A stretch of DNA of 64,000 nucleotides. Origin: Tetragonia tetragonoides (lineage: Eukaryota > Streptophyta > Magnoliopsida > Caryophyllales > Aizoaceae). A program made the position numbers and the translations under genes. The stretch covers positions 10,512,001 to 10,576,000 of the forward strand of contig CM076147.1 in NCBI GenBank assembly GCA_038025085.1, read 5' to 3'. The notes beneath the pieces were generated by a model, which was given only the letters and a program-made list of their open reading frames with translations, did not search any database and was not told where the DNA came from. This document shows, in pieces, positions 1-11,339 of this stretch; the stretch's first letter is position 1, and each line of letters starts with the position of its first letter.

Positions 1-1637
1 ATAAAGTGGATTAGAAGTCAAGGTATTGACTATTTATGTATTGTGGACTTGTTAGGACCCGTTGACCGCACGTGAACGTAAGGAGCTTACGTTAAATTGT
101 CGTGATTGCTTTATTGCTAAAGGTAATTCATGTCTAGATGAATTATGTTTATTCATTGTCTAAGTATCGAATTGGGATGTTTATTCGTACTTGGTTTGTG
201 GAAGGGATAATTCCTATTTATTTCCTTATGATAATTCGTATAGAATTATGTTAGTGAATACATGTAATATATTGGAAATTCACTTTGTGTAGCATTGTCT
301 ACATGTTGATATTCATGTGAGGAGATGCATGATCTATTATGGTTGTTGAATGAAAATTATGTTAATAATTTTTCAATTGGAATATAGCTTGTATTGCTAT
401 TTGTATCATGGTAGTAAGCATGTGGATTCATGTTAGAAGCATGGTACTTCAATAAGTTGAAATAAACTTTGACTAATGGAACCTATCTAAAGGTATTGAA
501 CTAGGTGGTTTTGAATTGAGGCCTAGATGCCCTTCATGTAAAATGCCATCGAAAATTGTAACCATATTGTGTTACTTGAGAAATTGCCAAGATTATGTGA
601 TTTACTTGATTATGAGATCACCTTTAAATTGATTAATTGGGAGTTAAGATTTCTTTGGTAATGGATCCACAAAAGGATGCGAATGGGAATTGTCATTGAG
701 ATATATTGGGCAGGTCTATGTCTGCGAGTCGTAGCCCCAATGTAGCACTTGTATCCATACAGTAAGCAATTGGGCAAGTGAAGTTTTATTGTGAAACTGT
801 TCTTCTTGTAAACCTAAGGGTTGAGAGAAGGTATGCATACTTAGGAACATCTAGAAGTACTTCGGGAGTCACCTATACTCCGAGACGGTTGATCCCTCTT
901 TGCTATTATGCACAGGACTTTTGATCCTATTGAGCCTGCTGCGGTTGTTCCGACATTCTTACGATTCTCTTCTCTCTAATGAACTTGGGTAATGGTTAAT
1001 AATAAATATGAGATTTATTATTTGGTGTTTATGCGTGTCTTTAAGATTAAAGCATGTTGTCCTTTATTTACTTAAAGCATGGTTATTATTTTTATTTGAT
1101 TAAGCATGTTGGCTTAACTTGGAGATTTAAATGGACTATGTGGTTATGAATTACTCAGCGTAGCTGATTCGTTGTTTTTCTTTTTACTGGTGTTTGTTGT
1201 CCATTTCTCTTCATTGGTGGCCTATGATGAACCTATATGGAATTCGTCTTTATGGGGGAGTAGATTGACAGGATTTGTAGCTCGTGCTTTGATCTAGAGG
1301 AGAGGCGACGAAAGAAGATTGTATATCTTCTAAGAACATTTATTTTATTGTTTAGTTTGGAACTTCTTTAATATTGGAATTTTTATTATTGTATTGAGAT
1401 TAACTCTCTTGCATGAGAATTAATAGTTTACTATTTCCTATTTCATTTGGATTAAATGTTTTAAGTCTAGTTGAAAAAGTTAGTTATTATTTAATTATCT
1501 AGTATGTATGTTTGGGATATAAACATTTGGTTTCTTTCTAGCCTTGTATTTAATTTAAACATTAAATACGGCTGTAGCGCTTCGAATACTCGTGATTTTA
1601 AATGGTTTTAAATTAGACAGAAATTCGGGATGTTACA
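1..1637 (+). mobile_element. 3' part of an LTR, cut by the window edge
   Basis: The stretch ends in GGGATGTTACA and is followed three bases later by a tRNA-iMet-type primer binding site, which marks it as the downstream end of a 5' LTR in plus orientation. The TG start lies outside the window. It is AT-rich and has no convincing ORF. By eye it is not the same family as the LTRs of the Tekay-type element at 28688-39585, although the terminal CGGGATGTTACA resembles theirs. No 3' LTR partner was found in the window. Confidence 0.7.
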
Positions 1638-1640
1638 AGT

Positions 1641-1652
1641 TGGTATCAGAGC
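1641..1652 (+). other. Primer binding site, tRNA-iMet type
   Basis: TGGTATCAGAGC lies just after the LTR end. This is the usual complement of the 3' end of plant initiator methionine tRNA and primes minus-strand synthesis in many Ty3-gypsy and Copia elements. The same 12-mer occurs in element C and in the mini element near 53072. Confidence 0.85.
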
Positions 1653-1864
1653 GTATGTTACTGTCCCTAATGTACGTTTTGAATTGTAAAGTATGTCATT
1701 AAGATATACTCTTAGGATGAGAACTTAAATAGACTTAAGTTATGTGAATAAAAGATTTATAAGCCGAAATGAGTTGATTTGTTCGTTTACTTGTTTTGGT
1801 ATTATTGGAAGTACTCGAGTGAAGTACTCGAGTGAAGTATTAACGTGTTGTTTTTCGCGTGCAG

Positions 1865-2597
1865 ATGGTGAAGCTTGAACGACCCATTACTCCCTCATAT
1901 CGGAGGCAGCTCCGTTATGAGGGACGCCGCTTAGAGGACTACTTTGATCTCGTACGTGAAGTATTCATGCAGTACAATGAGCACTATGGTGTTCAATCCT
2001 CTATACGCTCAGAAAAGATGAAGGCCTTCCACTTCAGCAAAAGCTTTGGCTACACGACGGCCAAGTGCACCAGTTTCACAAAGAGTGGCTAGTGGACTGG
2101 GAGATGAGGAACGATAAGGACTACCCCTATCACGAGACATTGGAGTCCTTGATGATAAGGATCTACGTATGGGACAAGGAGCACACTCGGATGTGCTTAG
2201 AGATCCTTACGAGGTGTACGTGGAGAACGCTGGAGGGTATGATCCATTGCTTCATGTGGACGACCAAATGACCCAAGAGGAGGCAGACGCTGACTTAGAT
2301 CGAGCACTAGCGTTCGAGAAGGACTACTTAGCCAAGGGGGCCGAAAAGCCTACGGTCGAGGTCGAGGAGGAGTGTTCGCCTACTATTCCTAAGGTTCCTA
2401 CGAGGTCATCTAGACCAAGCGCTGTGAGAGATTGGCACATAGGCTTGAATGACAAGCCCAATGAGCCAAGAATCCCTACCGAAGAGGAGGAGGATCCAGA
2501 AGAACATGAGGACCCTATGGAAGAGGAGGAGATGGACGAGGTCCAAGTGACACATGTGTGTCGCTATCCTTTGAGGAACCGCGCGAGAAGAGCGTGA
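1865..2597 (+). pseudogene. Broken ORF of unknown function behind an LTR and primer site
   Basis: ATG at 1865 directly follows GTGCAG, which resembles a splice acceptor. The protein begins MVKLERPITPSYRRQ and moves through three frames (about 1865-2092, 2065-2271, 2169-2597), so at least two frameshifts separate the parts. The N-terminal third is basic and aromatic. The C-terminal third is strongly acidic (EEEEDPEEHEDP near residue 200) and ends CRYPLRNRARRA with a stop at 2597. It has no zinc knuckle, protease or RT motif, so it is not an ordinary gag. Its position matches the extra ORF upstream of gag in element C (36859-37784), which also starts with ATGGT after an acceptor-like AG and has an acidic run, but I see no clear residue alignment. 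I do not recognise the family. Confidence 0.45.
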
Positions 2598-3963
2598 TTC
2601 TTAGTTTGATCTAGTTTTATTGGAAGTAAACTATTTGAGACTTAATTTAGGCCTACGAGTCATTTGTTTTTGACATATTGTTTAGAATGTTAAATTTTTG
2701 ATTTATTCATGCTATTTTGACACTTGGTTTGGCAAGTACTCATTGTTGAGAACAAATACGTGACTATCTGATCTATGAGATGGAATTTTTGCAAGAAATT
2801 ATGTTATTTACTTGCTATATAGAGCATGTATTGGCCATTGTGTGATTTTCTTACATTCAAATTCATTCCTGTCCATCTGCAGGTACCTTTACAACTTCCA
2901 ATTTATTTTTGTGTCAATGATACTAAGTACAGTGAGGCCTGCTTCCGTTTCATTAAATAAGTCTTGCCATTTTGCCCTGGAAAGTTGAAAACTGATTAAT
3001 GTTCTTTAGGTTATCTAGTCTGCTTTTAATTTCCTATATCCCATTAAACTTATCACGTATTCCCAAATTAGATGTGAAAATTTTGCTGAAGTTTCTTTCA
3101 TTAGGGCCAAATAGTACATGCCTAGATGTCCTTTAACGATATGGAGAAGTCATGTTGCAGTCGCGGTACCATACCATGAGAACATCTCAATCAGAATCTA
3201 GACAATTTTTGGGGAAGATTGATGTAGTTTGAAATGTTGTCCACTTGCAAAGTGCACTAAACCACAATATTTATGCATATGGTGGGTAATTTTATGATCA
3301 GTGTGAAACTCTAATACTCTTAGAATTTTTCTTCTGGTGGCAGCCATTGGCGAATAGTTCTTTTGCCTACCTGTGGAAAATTTATTTAACGTACATGGCA
3401 AGCTTAAAGAAGGTAGGCGAAGATTAGTTTTCCATTTGTTGTTAAACTCATCCAAACATAATGGCTTGTGGATGGAGTATACAACATCCAGGTGATTCCC
3501 ATATATACTCTCACTTGGTTTATAGTCAGAAGCTTTCTACTTTCTCATGTTAGAAATTTTTTGCCATCATATCTCTTTTTGTTGTATTTTAGGGTAACTT
3601 ATACGTCCAACTTTGGTGTTATTACAAGCTCATTCTAACAAAAGGATATCTAGCATGAAGATAACATTTCGAAGCCGAAAGACCTGATCAATACAAACTC
3701 GCACCAAGAGTCGTTCCAAGTATCGATTGGAAGCTTGAAGACCACCCAGGATTGCTACTTCGCACACTTATACCATGAGACAAGTGAATTGTCCCTGCCC
3801 GTGACAATCATTCCCTTGTTTGTTCGGCTACTTGTGTTCTCATCTTCATTTTCTTTATTTCACTTAGCAAAGCCATTAATACTGTATCTTGACAAGGCTC
3901 AAATTGTGAAGCTAGTTTTCAGATTGGTTATTGCCATACACAAGCAGCTTTTGATGTTTGCTG
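2598..3963. other. No gene recognised
   Basis: AT-rich sequence with no long ORF and no LTR or TIR signature that I can pair. It may hold the rest of the element that starts before position 1, or host intergenic DNA. The last few hundred bases could be a decayed upstream part of the RTE LINE, but no RT motif is readable before 3952. Confidence 0.4.
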
Positions 3964-4749
3964 ATGTTTGCTGACGACATCGTTTTATTGGACGAAACAA
4001 AAGAAGGTGTTATCAACAATTTAGAGCTTTGGAGGGATACTCTAGAAGCAAAGGGATTTAAACTGAACAGGACAAAGACAGAGTACTTGGAGTGTAGCTT
4101 CTGAGGGGGTGAGGTTGCGTCTGACCCGGAGATAAGAATTGACACCGTAGTGGTATCGAGGAAGGAGAGTTTCAAATATTTGGGATCGATCATCCAAGGT
4201 AACGGAGAAATTGACGATGACGCTGCTCACCGCATCAGAGCAGGGTGGCAAAAATGGAGAAGTGCATCAGGTGTTCTTTGCAATAACAAGATACCACTCA
4301 AATTAAAAGGAAAGTTTTATCGCATGACTATTAGGACAGCTATGCTATATGGCGCTGAGTGTTGGCAAATTAGACAGGCTCATGTTCAAAAGATGAGGGT
4401 GACTGAGATGAGGATGCTTCGTTGGATGTGCAACCTAACTAGGATAGATAAGGTCAAGAACTAAGTGGTCCGTGACAAGGTTGGGGTGGCAGATATTAAG
4501 AGTAAGATGCGGGAAATGAGACTTAGGTGGTTTGGTCATGTAGTGAGGAGACATCCAGACGCTCCGGTGAGGAGGTGCGAGAAGATTATGCTTAGGGAGT
4601 GTAAGAGAAGAAGAGGGAGGCCTAGAAAGAGTTGAAGTGAGGTGATTAAGAATGATTTGACCCTCTTGGAGCTTACCGAGGATCTAGCCCTTAATGGGAA
4701 ACTTTGGCGTAGTAGGATTCACATACATGATACTACATGGAGGGTGTAG
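3964..4749 (+). pseudogene. RTE-type LINE, C-terminal reverse transcriptase fragment
   Basis: Reading starts at the RT active-site block [15 protein letters not shown] (3964), with a small tandem duplication of GATGTTTGCT just before it. It continues through [53 protein letters not shown] and a basic tail (RRRGRPRKS). The residue order is characteristic of plant RTE-clade non-LTR elements. In-frame stops occur after EYLECSF, after DKVKN and after RGRPRKS, and the last reading ends at TAG 4747-4749. Endonuclease and the N-terminal RT are missing, so this is a 5'-truncated dead copy. Confidence 0.85.
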
Positions 4750-4821
4750 ATTTTTATTTATTTAGCTATTTATTTGTTGGTTTGTTTGTTCGTTATTATT
4801 TTATTTATTTATTTATCTTTT

Positions 4822-4936
<115 letters not shown>

Positions 4937-5039
4937 CTTCTTATTGCATTCACTTGTTTTAATATCCACCTTTGCATGTTTCCTACTGATTTCAAAAATC
5001 AAATTGTTTTTCGTGGGTCTTTCGGAAACAGCCTCTCTA

Positions 5040-5116
5040 CTAGGCGACTAGTTAGGGGTAAGGCTGCGTACATCTGGACCTCTCCAGACCCCGCCCTCGG
5101 CGGGACATTTACTGGG

Positions 5117-5183
<67 letters not shown>
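5040..5183 (+). repeat. RTE LINE 3' tail ending in (TTG)n
   Basis: A conserved-looking block (GGTAAGGCTGCGTACATCTG, then CCAGACCCCGCCCTCGGCGG with a small hairpin) runs into more than 20 TTG triplets (about 5116-5182). Plant RTE elements end in short simple repeats rather than poly(A), so this is read as the tail of the coding fragment at 3964-4749. A SINE relying on the same tail is a possible alternative. Confidence 0.7.
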
Positions 5184-5504
5184 ACAAGCAGCTTTTGAGT
5201 ACATCGCATCTATGTACTCTATTTATTTAAGTAATTGTTGTGACCTTTTCTTTATTTAATTTTCATGAGATTGCCTAGTTCAAAAACAACTACGCAGCCT
5301 GCATGTTGAAGTGCCAACTTAGGGCTACTGGAACAGTTATTCGTTTCTTGTATCCGACCCTTTACTGAGAATCGCATAGTAACTTTTCGTAATTTACTTG
5401 GGGAGTTTAGATATCTTGGGGATAATTGTCTCCCGTACTTCTTTCGCGATGGTAAGCATACATTTTAATCCTCTACCAATGATGGAAGAGAACCATGCTC
5501 ACAC
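5184..5504. other. No gene recognised; left flank of LINE-1
   Basis: AT-rich sequence between the RTE tail and the poly(T) run that marks the 3' end of minus-strand LINE-1. No ORF or repeat pairing was found. Confidence 0.4.
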
Positions 5505-5895
5505 TTTTTTTTTTTTTAATGATAAGTAGGAAATTATAATCAATCAGTGGAGTATATATATATATATATATTTGAGGAGAGTTTTATAAATGAGATCAAG
5601 AATACAAAGGTCTCATCTAAAAGACTCCAGTGCACTCTCCCATATTAGCAACATACTGCCAGAGAGTGGCTACCAGAAGTTGAAACAAAAAGAGAAAACA
5701 CCACAAAACAGGAAGCACAAAAACAAAAAAAAAAAAAAAAACCTCCACAGAACACAAACGAACAAAATCATAATACAGCCATGCTAGAAACTCCTCCTCC
5801 CTCATTCCTCCTTGCTTTGCCAAATTGCCTGCAACGGAGTTAGCACTTCTCAGTTTGTGTGTTATTTTGATTTGTGGCCACCAAGCTTTCACTGT
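5505..5895 (-). pseudogene. LINE-1 piece 3: end of RNase H domain, 3' UTR and poly(A)
   Basis: On the minus strand this reads VKAWWPQIKITHKLRSANSV then AGNLAKQGGMREEEFLAWL, matching the last motif of the RNase H domain at the C terminus of plant L1 ORF2 (the ANxxAxxLAKxG block). It is followed by AT-rich 3' UTR with a (TA)n run and by poly(T) on the plus strand (5505-5517), i.e. the poly(A) tail. The open reading runs straight into the minus-strand reading at 18592 (ESDSLNAVMWCNSAQGG) once element A and its ACTGT duplication are removed, so this is the 3' end of the LINE cut by element A. The A-run at 5727-5743 is internal sequence, not the tail. Confidence 0.82.
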
Positions 5896-7205
5896 TGTAG
5901 AAGCCAAAAAAGCGTCTTCAGATTTCTCCGCAAAAGCCCGATGATGAAAGGAGTAATTTATAAACTTGAACTGCTATATTTGCTTTAATAGTTAAGATAA
6001 GGTCTCAGGTCTTTCCTCCAAACACTCCTTCATTCCATTTCATTCAAAACCCCCGTTCAAGAGTTTTCCAACGACACGTCTCATGCCTCTTTACGACTCC
6101 CGGTCGCCACGTTGCGATTTAAGAGTAAAACCGTCTTTTACCGTTCAAGGGTAGAACGGTCTTTTCACATTTTTTGGAATATTTAAATTACTCCGGTAAA
6201 TAAAAATGGACTGGATGACGTCATTATGACGACATCGAGCTGGCTGCTAACAGCCGTCAGCGGCCCTGGGATAAGTCCCAGGGCCGCTAGCGGCGCTGAC
6301 AATATTCCCAGGGCCGCTAGTGGCGCTGACCCTGCTTCTGGCCAGACTCTTTTTTCGGCCCAAATCCAAATTTCGGCTTCTTTTCAGCTGTCCAACCCTA
6401 CTTCCTGCGCCTATAAATACGACCATCTACCCTCAGTTCAAAACACACATTCTACAGTTGACAACCTCTATTCTCAGTAGTATTGACTCTGAGCTTCCCT
6501 CTCTTTCTTCCAAACTTGAGATCTTGTTTTACTATTCTTGTCAATTATAGCCTACAGTTCAGGTACAAATTCCTGAGGGCTCAAATTAATTTAACTGCTT
6601 AATTGTTTATTTTCTAGTAGTCATAATGTAGATATCATGCTAGAATAGCATTTTATTGCTTCCTAAATATCGTCTATATAGTCGTTGTGCTTGTCAAACC
6701 GAATGCATGTCTAAATAAGGGTTAATATTAAATGTTGTGATGCATGTGATGAACCAATTAATAGTCTAAGTATAGGTTGCTAATCCGGTTTTGCATGGGA
6801 ATTATGTCTTTAAATTATTAAACAAACTTGACTTAGTAGAGGCCGTCATAATACGGGCAATTTGGGTGCCTAACACCTTCCCACCTCGTACCTTCGCCCC
6901 CGAACCTATTATTTTTGGATACTCATATGTTCCGTATGAGCGGGAGTCTTTCTAAAAACATGATTAGTTCACTTTTCGCGCTATTGGGTTGTCCCTTCGG
7001 TTTGTCCTTTCGATAAAACGTCGATAGCAGATTTGTGACCTCTTTCATGGATTTTATTCAATTCATATCTTTACAAAATCCTTTCTAACTCAATGGTCCC
7101 TTGAACTTATCTAAACCCCCAACTTACAAATTTTCTATAAGGACACACTCTGTGGAAACCAATACTCATATAAAAAGGATTGAAAGAAAATCCCGGGTCC
7201 TTACA
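5896..7205 (+). repeat. Element A 5' LTR
   Basis: Begins TGTAGAAGCC and ends GGGTCCTTACA, 1310 bp, and is matched along its length by 17290-18591. U3 holds an exact bZIP-type palindrome TGACGTCA (6216-6223; mutated in the 3' copy), the GC-rich motif cluster and a TATA box at 6410-6420. The two LTRs differ by scattered substitutions, so the insertion is not very recent. Confidence 0.93.
6241..6420 (+). promoter_or_regulatory. Element A LTR promoter: GC-rich palindrome cluster plus TATA box
   Basis: 6241-6330 contains a perfect 12-bp palindrome GCCGCTAGCGGC (6283-6294), the 17-mer CCGCTAGCGGCGCTGAC, a near copy (CCGCTAGTGGCGCTGAC) and an inverted pair CCCTGGG/CCCAGGG. About 80 bp downstream is CCTATAAATACGA starting at 6410. 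The 17-mer and the TATA block recur upstream of the antisense DUF7745-like gene of the same element. Promoter function is inferred from position and TATA. Confidence 0.75.
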
Positions 7206-7206
7206 T

Positions 7207-7224
7207 TGGCGACTTCACTGGGGA
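7207..7224 (+). other. Element A primer binding site
   Basis: TGGCGACTTCACTGGGGA, one base after the LTR end. Tat/Ogre elements use a primer site of this form, generally assigned to a tRNA-Arg. Element B has the close variant TGGCGATTTCACTGGGAAC. Confidence 0.8.
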
Positions 7225-8167
7225 TTTATTTAAGAGGGTGAGACTCGAAAGTCAAGTTTGCTTAATTGTTTAATAACATGTTCCATATTTTTGCATCATT
7301 TGCATGTGCTTTTGTACAACCTTTTGACGCTTATCGACCCTCGAGGAAGTTTGTGTCGCAACTCGTAGACAACCCGTATATCTAAAGGAATATACAGTTG
7401 TCCTATCGTGCAAATTGACGCTTCCGCACCCATGACTCATCAATCCTTGTTGATGAAAAGAATTACAATCGATGTGTCGACCATCTGTCGAACGGAAATT
7501 GTAATTTGTCATGGTAACCTCACAGGAGCCAAAACCCTCTAGCCCACATTCGTGCATCCGCTTGCTTGTTGTGCATGTGTTGTTGTAATGCCCATCTGAT
7601 CACATGTTTGCCTGTAAACTGCGTTATTATTATGCTTGCATGAATATCGTGATTACGTGCTGGGAGCCTTTTTCTTTTATGTTTAGCTAGTTCCTAATGC
7701 CCGAAGATGGTGCGAGAATTCCAATTCAATGAACACTCATCATTTTCCCAATGATATATTCTAAAAAGTCATTTAGCAATCTTCTAGCATCTTTTTAGTA
7801 AAAAAAAGAGTCAGTCTTTTAGTTTCCCCTCTCCGTTTTTTCCATTTCTTTATTTTCTTTATTTTTATGATGTAATTCAGATTCGGTCAAAAGAAAAAAA
7901 AGAAAATCGAAAATAAAAAAATAGGGAAAAAAAAAACTGAAAAAAGCCGCCGAACAAAAAAAATTTCGAAAAAAAATGTAAAACGACTGAAATTCTTTTA
8001 TTTTATTTTTGTTTTATCCCATTTTCTTTTAGTCTAGAAAAATAAAAATAGGATAGTCCATCTTTTTCTATTTTTTTTTTTATTTTCGTTCATTGACTTT
8101 ATTTTCCTTGGATATTAGGGAAATATTCGGGCATTTAGGCTTAAGGACTGTTTTTTTTTAGGACAAT
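7225..8167. other. Element A 5' leader, no gene recognised
   Basis: A long untranslated leader between primer site and gag remnant. 7800-8160 is made mostly of A-rich and T-rich runs. Nothing coding was recognised; long leaders are usual in this lineage. Confidence 0.55.
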
Positions 8168-9241
8168 GTGTTTCTTCATGTGTGGGTCAACTTTTTCTTA
8201 GATGAGAGTCTCGTGGTCTTTTTGATTCTAAAAGATCTTCTACTCGTTCAGCTCATGCCAGGGTCCCTCAAGCGTTCCACAGCCAAAGATACACAGAACG
8301 AATATCTCCTCATGCCAGGGTCGGAAATGGGCCAGAATGCTAAGAAGACCAAAACTCATTTTGTGACAACTGCATATCCAGTCCGCGAAACTTCAAGAGA
8401 GTCGATACTTGATACTCAAGACGAATCCTTTGATTTGGATGAACAAGTAGACCGATCACTCCGAGAGGCCAAAATCCAAGTAGGCCTTGATCCCGATGAA
8501 ACCCCGCGCCTCATTGAGTACAAAAGCGTAGGCAAGCCAACCCAGGCCATTGTTGAAGCACAAGATGATATTGAGCACCTAACTCAATACATAGTTGTCT
8601 ATCATTCAGAGATCCAAAGGTTACAGAATACGGTCGCTCGGTTAGAACAAAGAATTAAGGCTCTAGAAGTTGACAAAGTTCTTTTCAATCAAGAGCAACC
8701 TCGCTGGCCTCAGGAACACATTTTTCAACAAATGAGGGTATATGACTACATGCAACCAATAGGGCCCACTCATGAACTCAGCCCGGAAAATGGAAACCCA
8801 TGAGTTTACTGTGAGTACTGCCTAGCCTGCGGACGTCACACTAATGACTGCAGGAACCTGTGGGACAAAATCCAAGCTTTCATTAATGAAGGGACTATGT
8901 GGCCCGCGCATCATTGGTTATCCAAGGAAAGATCGAGTATTCTTACCCGTGAGCTCACGCCACTGGCGGTACCTATTCATGATGTTATGAAAGCTTTACA
9001 TCGTCGCGGAGATCTACAATTCCTAGGACCCTACGAAGAAATTTTGCTAGAAGGAGGAGACCCTTATCTTTGTTGCAGATATCATAGATGCTTCGGTCAC
9101 CTCACTGATCAATGCTCTCGCTTAAAGTGTGACATCCAAATGATCGTTAACTTCGGAGCCGTCTCTCCTCCGAAGTCCCACATATTCAGGTTTACAGTGC
9201 ATGTTCATGAGCCGCAGGAAAACCCACACAAGTTGACATAG
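8168..9241 (+). pseudogene. Element A gag remnant with two zinc-knuckle-like motifs
   Basis: ORF 8168-8803 encodes about 211 residues. The usable part from near 8255 has charged residues and a predicted coiled coil (YHSEIQRLQNTVARLEQRIK, near residues 140-170). After a stop, reading continues with EYCLACGRHTNDCRNLWDKI and later CCRYHRCFGHLTDQCSRLKC, both of the form C-x2-C/H-x-GH-x4-C-x2-L seen in the gag of element B (CKFHRGKGHDTVKCWTLKNK). The central capsid-like region with the WFLKLEPNKI-type block of B is missing. The stops make it non-functional as it stands. Assignment to gag rests on position and the knuckles. Confidence 0.6.
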
Positions 9242-9713
9242 GGATTGACCCAAAACGAGTTAACTTGCTTTGCTTCCGAAATTCCCGTGAGGCTTTACCT
9301 TATCCATTTGAAAGATGATGTACAGGAAAAAATAAGATATACCTATAGAGCCTGGAACTAGTTGGTCACCCGCAAGAGATAGAGGAATCGAGTCTGAGTC
9401 CCCAAGTTTTGTCGAGTTAGGGTCTTAGCTAAATCTTTAGGTTGAGTCTGGAACAGGGGGTGTTCCCCTTGTACTTTTCTTTCTAAGTCTAGTTTCTTTT
9501 TGACGGGAATTAGAGACCCTCTTCTCTAAAGTCATGTGTGCTTATCTCTTTTTGCAAATCAATAAAAATTCCGCATGCTCATTTCTTTCCTTGTTTGGCT
9601 ATTGATAAATCCAATGAATAAAAAGTTGCACCAATCATTAACTAATCAATTTAAGCAATGTAAGTAAACTTCGTAAAGCAAGAATGCAGATTTTCACTTT
9701 TACAGGAATTTGA
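9242..9713. other. Element A internal deletion zone
   Basis: Between the gag remnant and the integrase linker no protease, RT, RNase H or aRNase H motif can be read in any frame. In element B the equivalent interval is over 3 kb of pol. AATAAAAA occurs near 9560. The region is best described as the scar of an internal deletion. Confidence 0.6.
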
Positions 9714-11051
9714 GTGGCTGAACTCTCTCAACAATGCCGCTCCACAAAGAAGAAGCGAGCCAGCCTTTTGCAACAACCTCGACACAGAAATGACTTTGGA
9801 GGATCCTTGATACCAAGACATCTTCAACTACATTACCAAAGGAATATACCCTCAAGATGCACCACTAAGAGCTCAACGAGCCATACGTCTCTTAGCGGCG
9901 CAATACATAGAATACAAGGGGGTTCTGTACAAAAAATCCAACAACGGGGTCAACCTCAGATGCGTGAATTCCGAAAAAGCCGCAGAGATTATGGACTAGG
10001 TACACAATGGTGTGTGCGGGCCACAAATGAATGGTCGAATGCTCTCTAGAAAGGTCTTACGGTTGGGATACTACTGGACTACTATGAACAGGGATTGCTA
10101 CGACTATGTCAAGAAGTGCAAGAAGTGTCAGATATATGCCAACCTACAGCATATGCCACCCTCAATGCTTCACAACTTCATATCCCCTTGGCCATTTTCC
10201 GCATGGGGAATAGATATCATTGGTAAGATCATCCCAAAGGGCTCGGGAGGACATGAATACATCCTAGTAGCCATAGACTATTTTACCAAATGGGTCGAAG
10301 CTCAATCCTATGCCGTCCTTACCTTCAAACAAGTGTCAAAATTCATAAGGAACAACATCATTTGCGGTACGGCGTTCCGCATGAAATCATAAGTGACCAT
10401 GGATCCCACTTCAAAGCCGAGACAACCACCCTCCTCAAAAACTACAAAATCCAGCACCAGAAATCATCCCCAAACCGTCCCCAAACCAATGGCGCAGTGG
10501 AAGCTGCCAACAAAAACCTCAAGACTATAATTGAAAAGATGATAGAAAACTACAAAGATTGGCCCATCAAACTCCCATTTGCCCTTTGGGGATATAGGAC
10601 ATCCAGAAGATCCTCTACAGGAGCAATACCTTATTCCCTAATCTATGGAATGGAAGCAATTCTACCCATAGAAGTCCAATTACCCTCCATGCGCATAGCC
10701 TTAGAAGGAGAAATTCCTGAAACCCAATGGTTACAAGCCCGCTACGAAGAGCTCATGTTCACGGATGAAAGACGCCTACGGGCCCTAGACCATTCCCACA
10801 TGTACCAACAGCGCATTGCAAGAGCATTCAACAAAAAGGTTCGACCTCGAAATTTAATGGAAGGGGATTTAGTTTGGAAAGAATTACGTGCCCTAGTTAC
10901 CGATCCCAGAGGCAAATTTTGACCCAACTGGTCCGGCCCATTCATCATCAAAGACATTCTATCAGGAGGTGCAGTCAGGCTCATGGATATTGATGGCATC
11001 GAGTTCAGTCAGCTCACCAATATGGATCAACTAAAGAATTGCTACGTCTAA
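9714..11051 (+). pseudogene. Element A integrase (broken)
   Basis: The reading starts in the linker DIFNYITKGIYPQDAPLRAQ, which aligns with DILNLLAQGDYPPQSTPRAQ of element B. It continues through the zinc-binding region (CYDYVKKCKKCQIYAN), the catalytic core with WGIDIIG (first Asp), SDHGSHF (second Asp) and NGAVEAANKNLK (Glu), then the C-terminal domain ending MDQLKNCYV with TAA at 11049-11051. At least two frameshifts (near 10380 and in the linker) and stops (for example before PNWSGPF at 10922) break it. It lies convergent with the antisense DUF7745-like gene, with less than 300 bp between their ends. Confidence 0.88.
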
Positions 11052-11339
11052 AAAAAAAAAAAAGACGTTCACAACTTGCACGAACTATGCTGGCCTGATT
11101 CCATACTGGATACGTAGGTAATCTTTTTAAGGGGCCCGGCCAATATCAATCCAAAATTCCTTTCAAACTCATGCAAAAGGGATAATCTTTATTCAAACTA
11201 AACGAATAAGCTTACATTGCAAGGTTTAAACTTCCTAAGGTTACAAAAAAATAATAATGCAACTATGAGGGTTTAAGCTAAACAAATTCTTATTATTATT
11301 TTTTTTTCAAAACTAGACTTGCTTTCCTAGAAAACTACT
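11052..11339. other. Convergent intergenic spacer in element A
   Basis: AT-rich spacer between the stop codons of integrase (plus) and the DUF7745-like gene (minus). It presumably holds the 3' ends of both transcripts. No other feature seen. Confidence 0.5.

Noticed and set aside
5727..5743. A-run as a LINE poly(A) tail on the plus strand
   Set aside because: The LINE is on the minus strand; its tail is the T-run at 5505-5517, and this run is internal.
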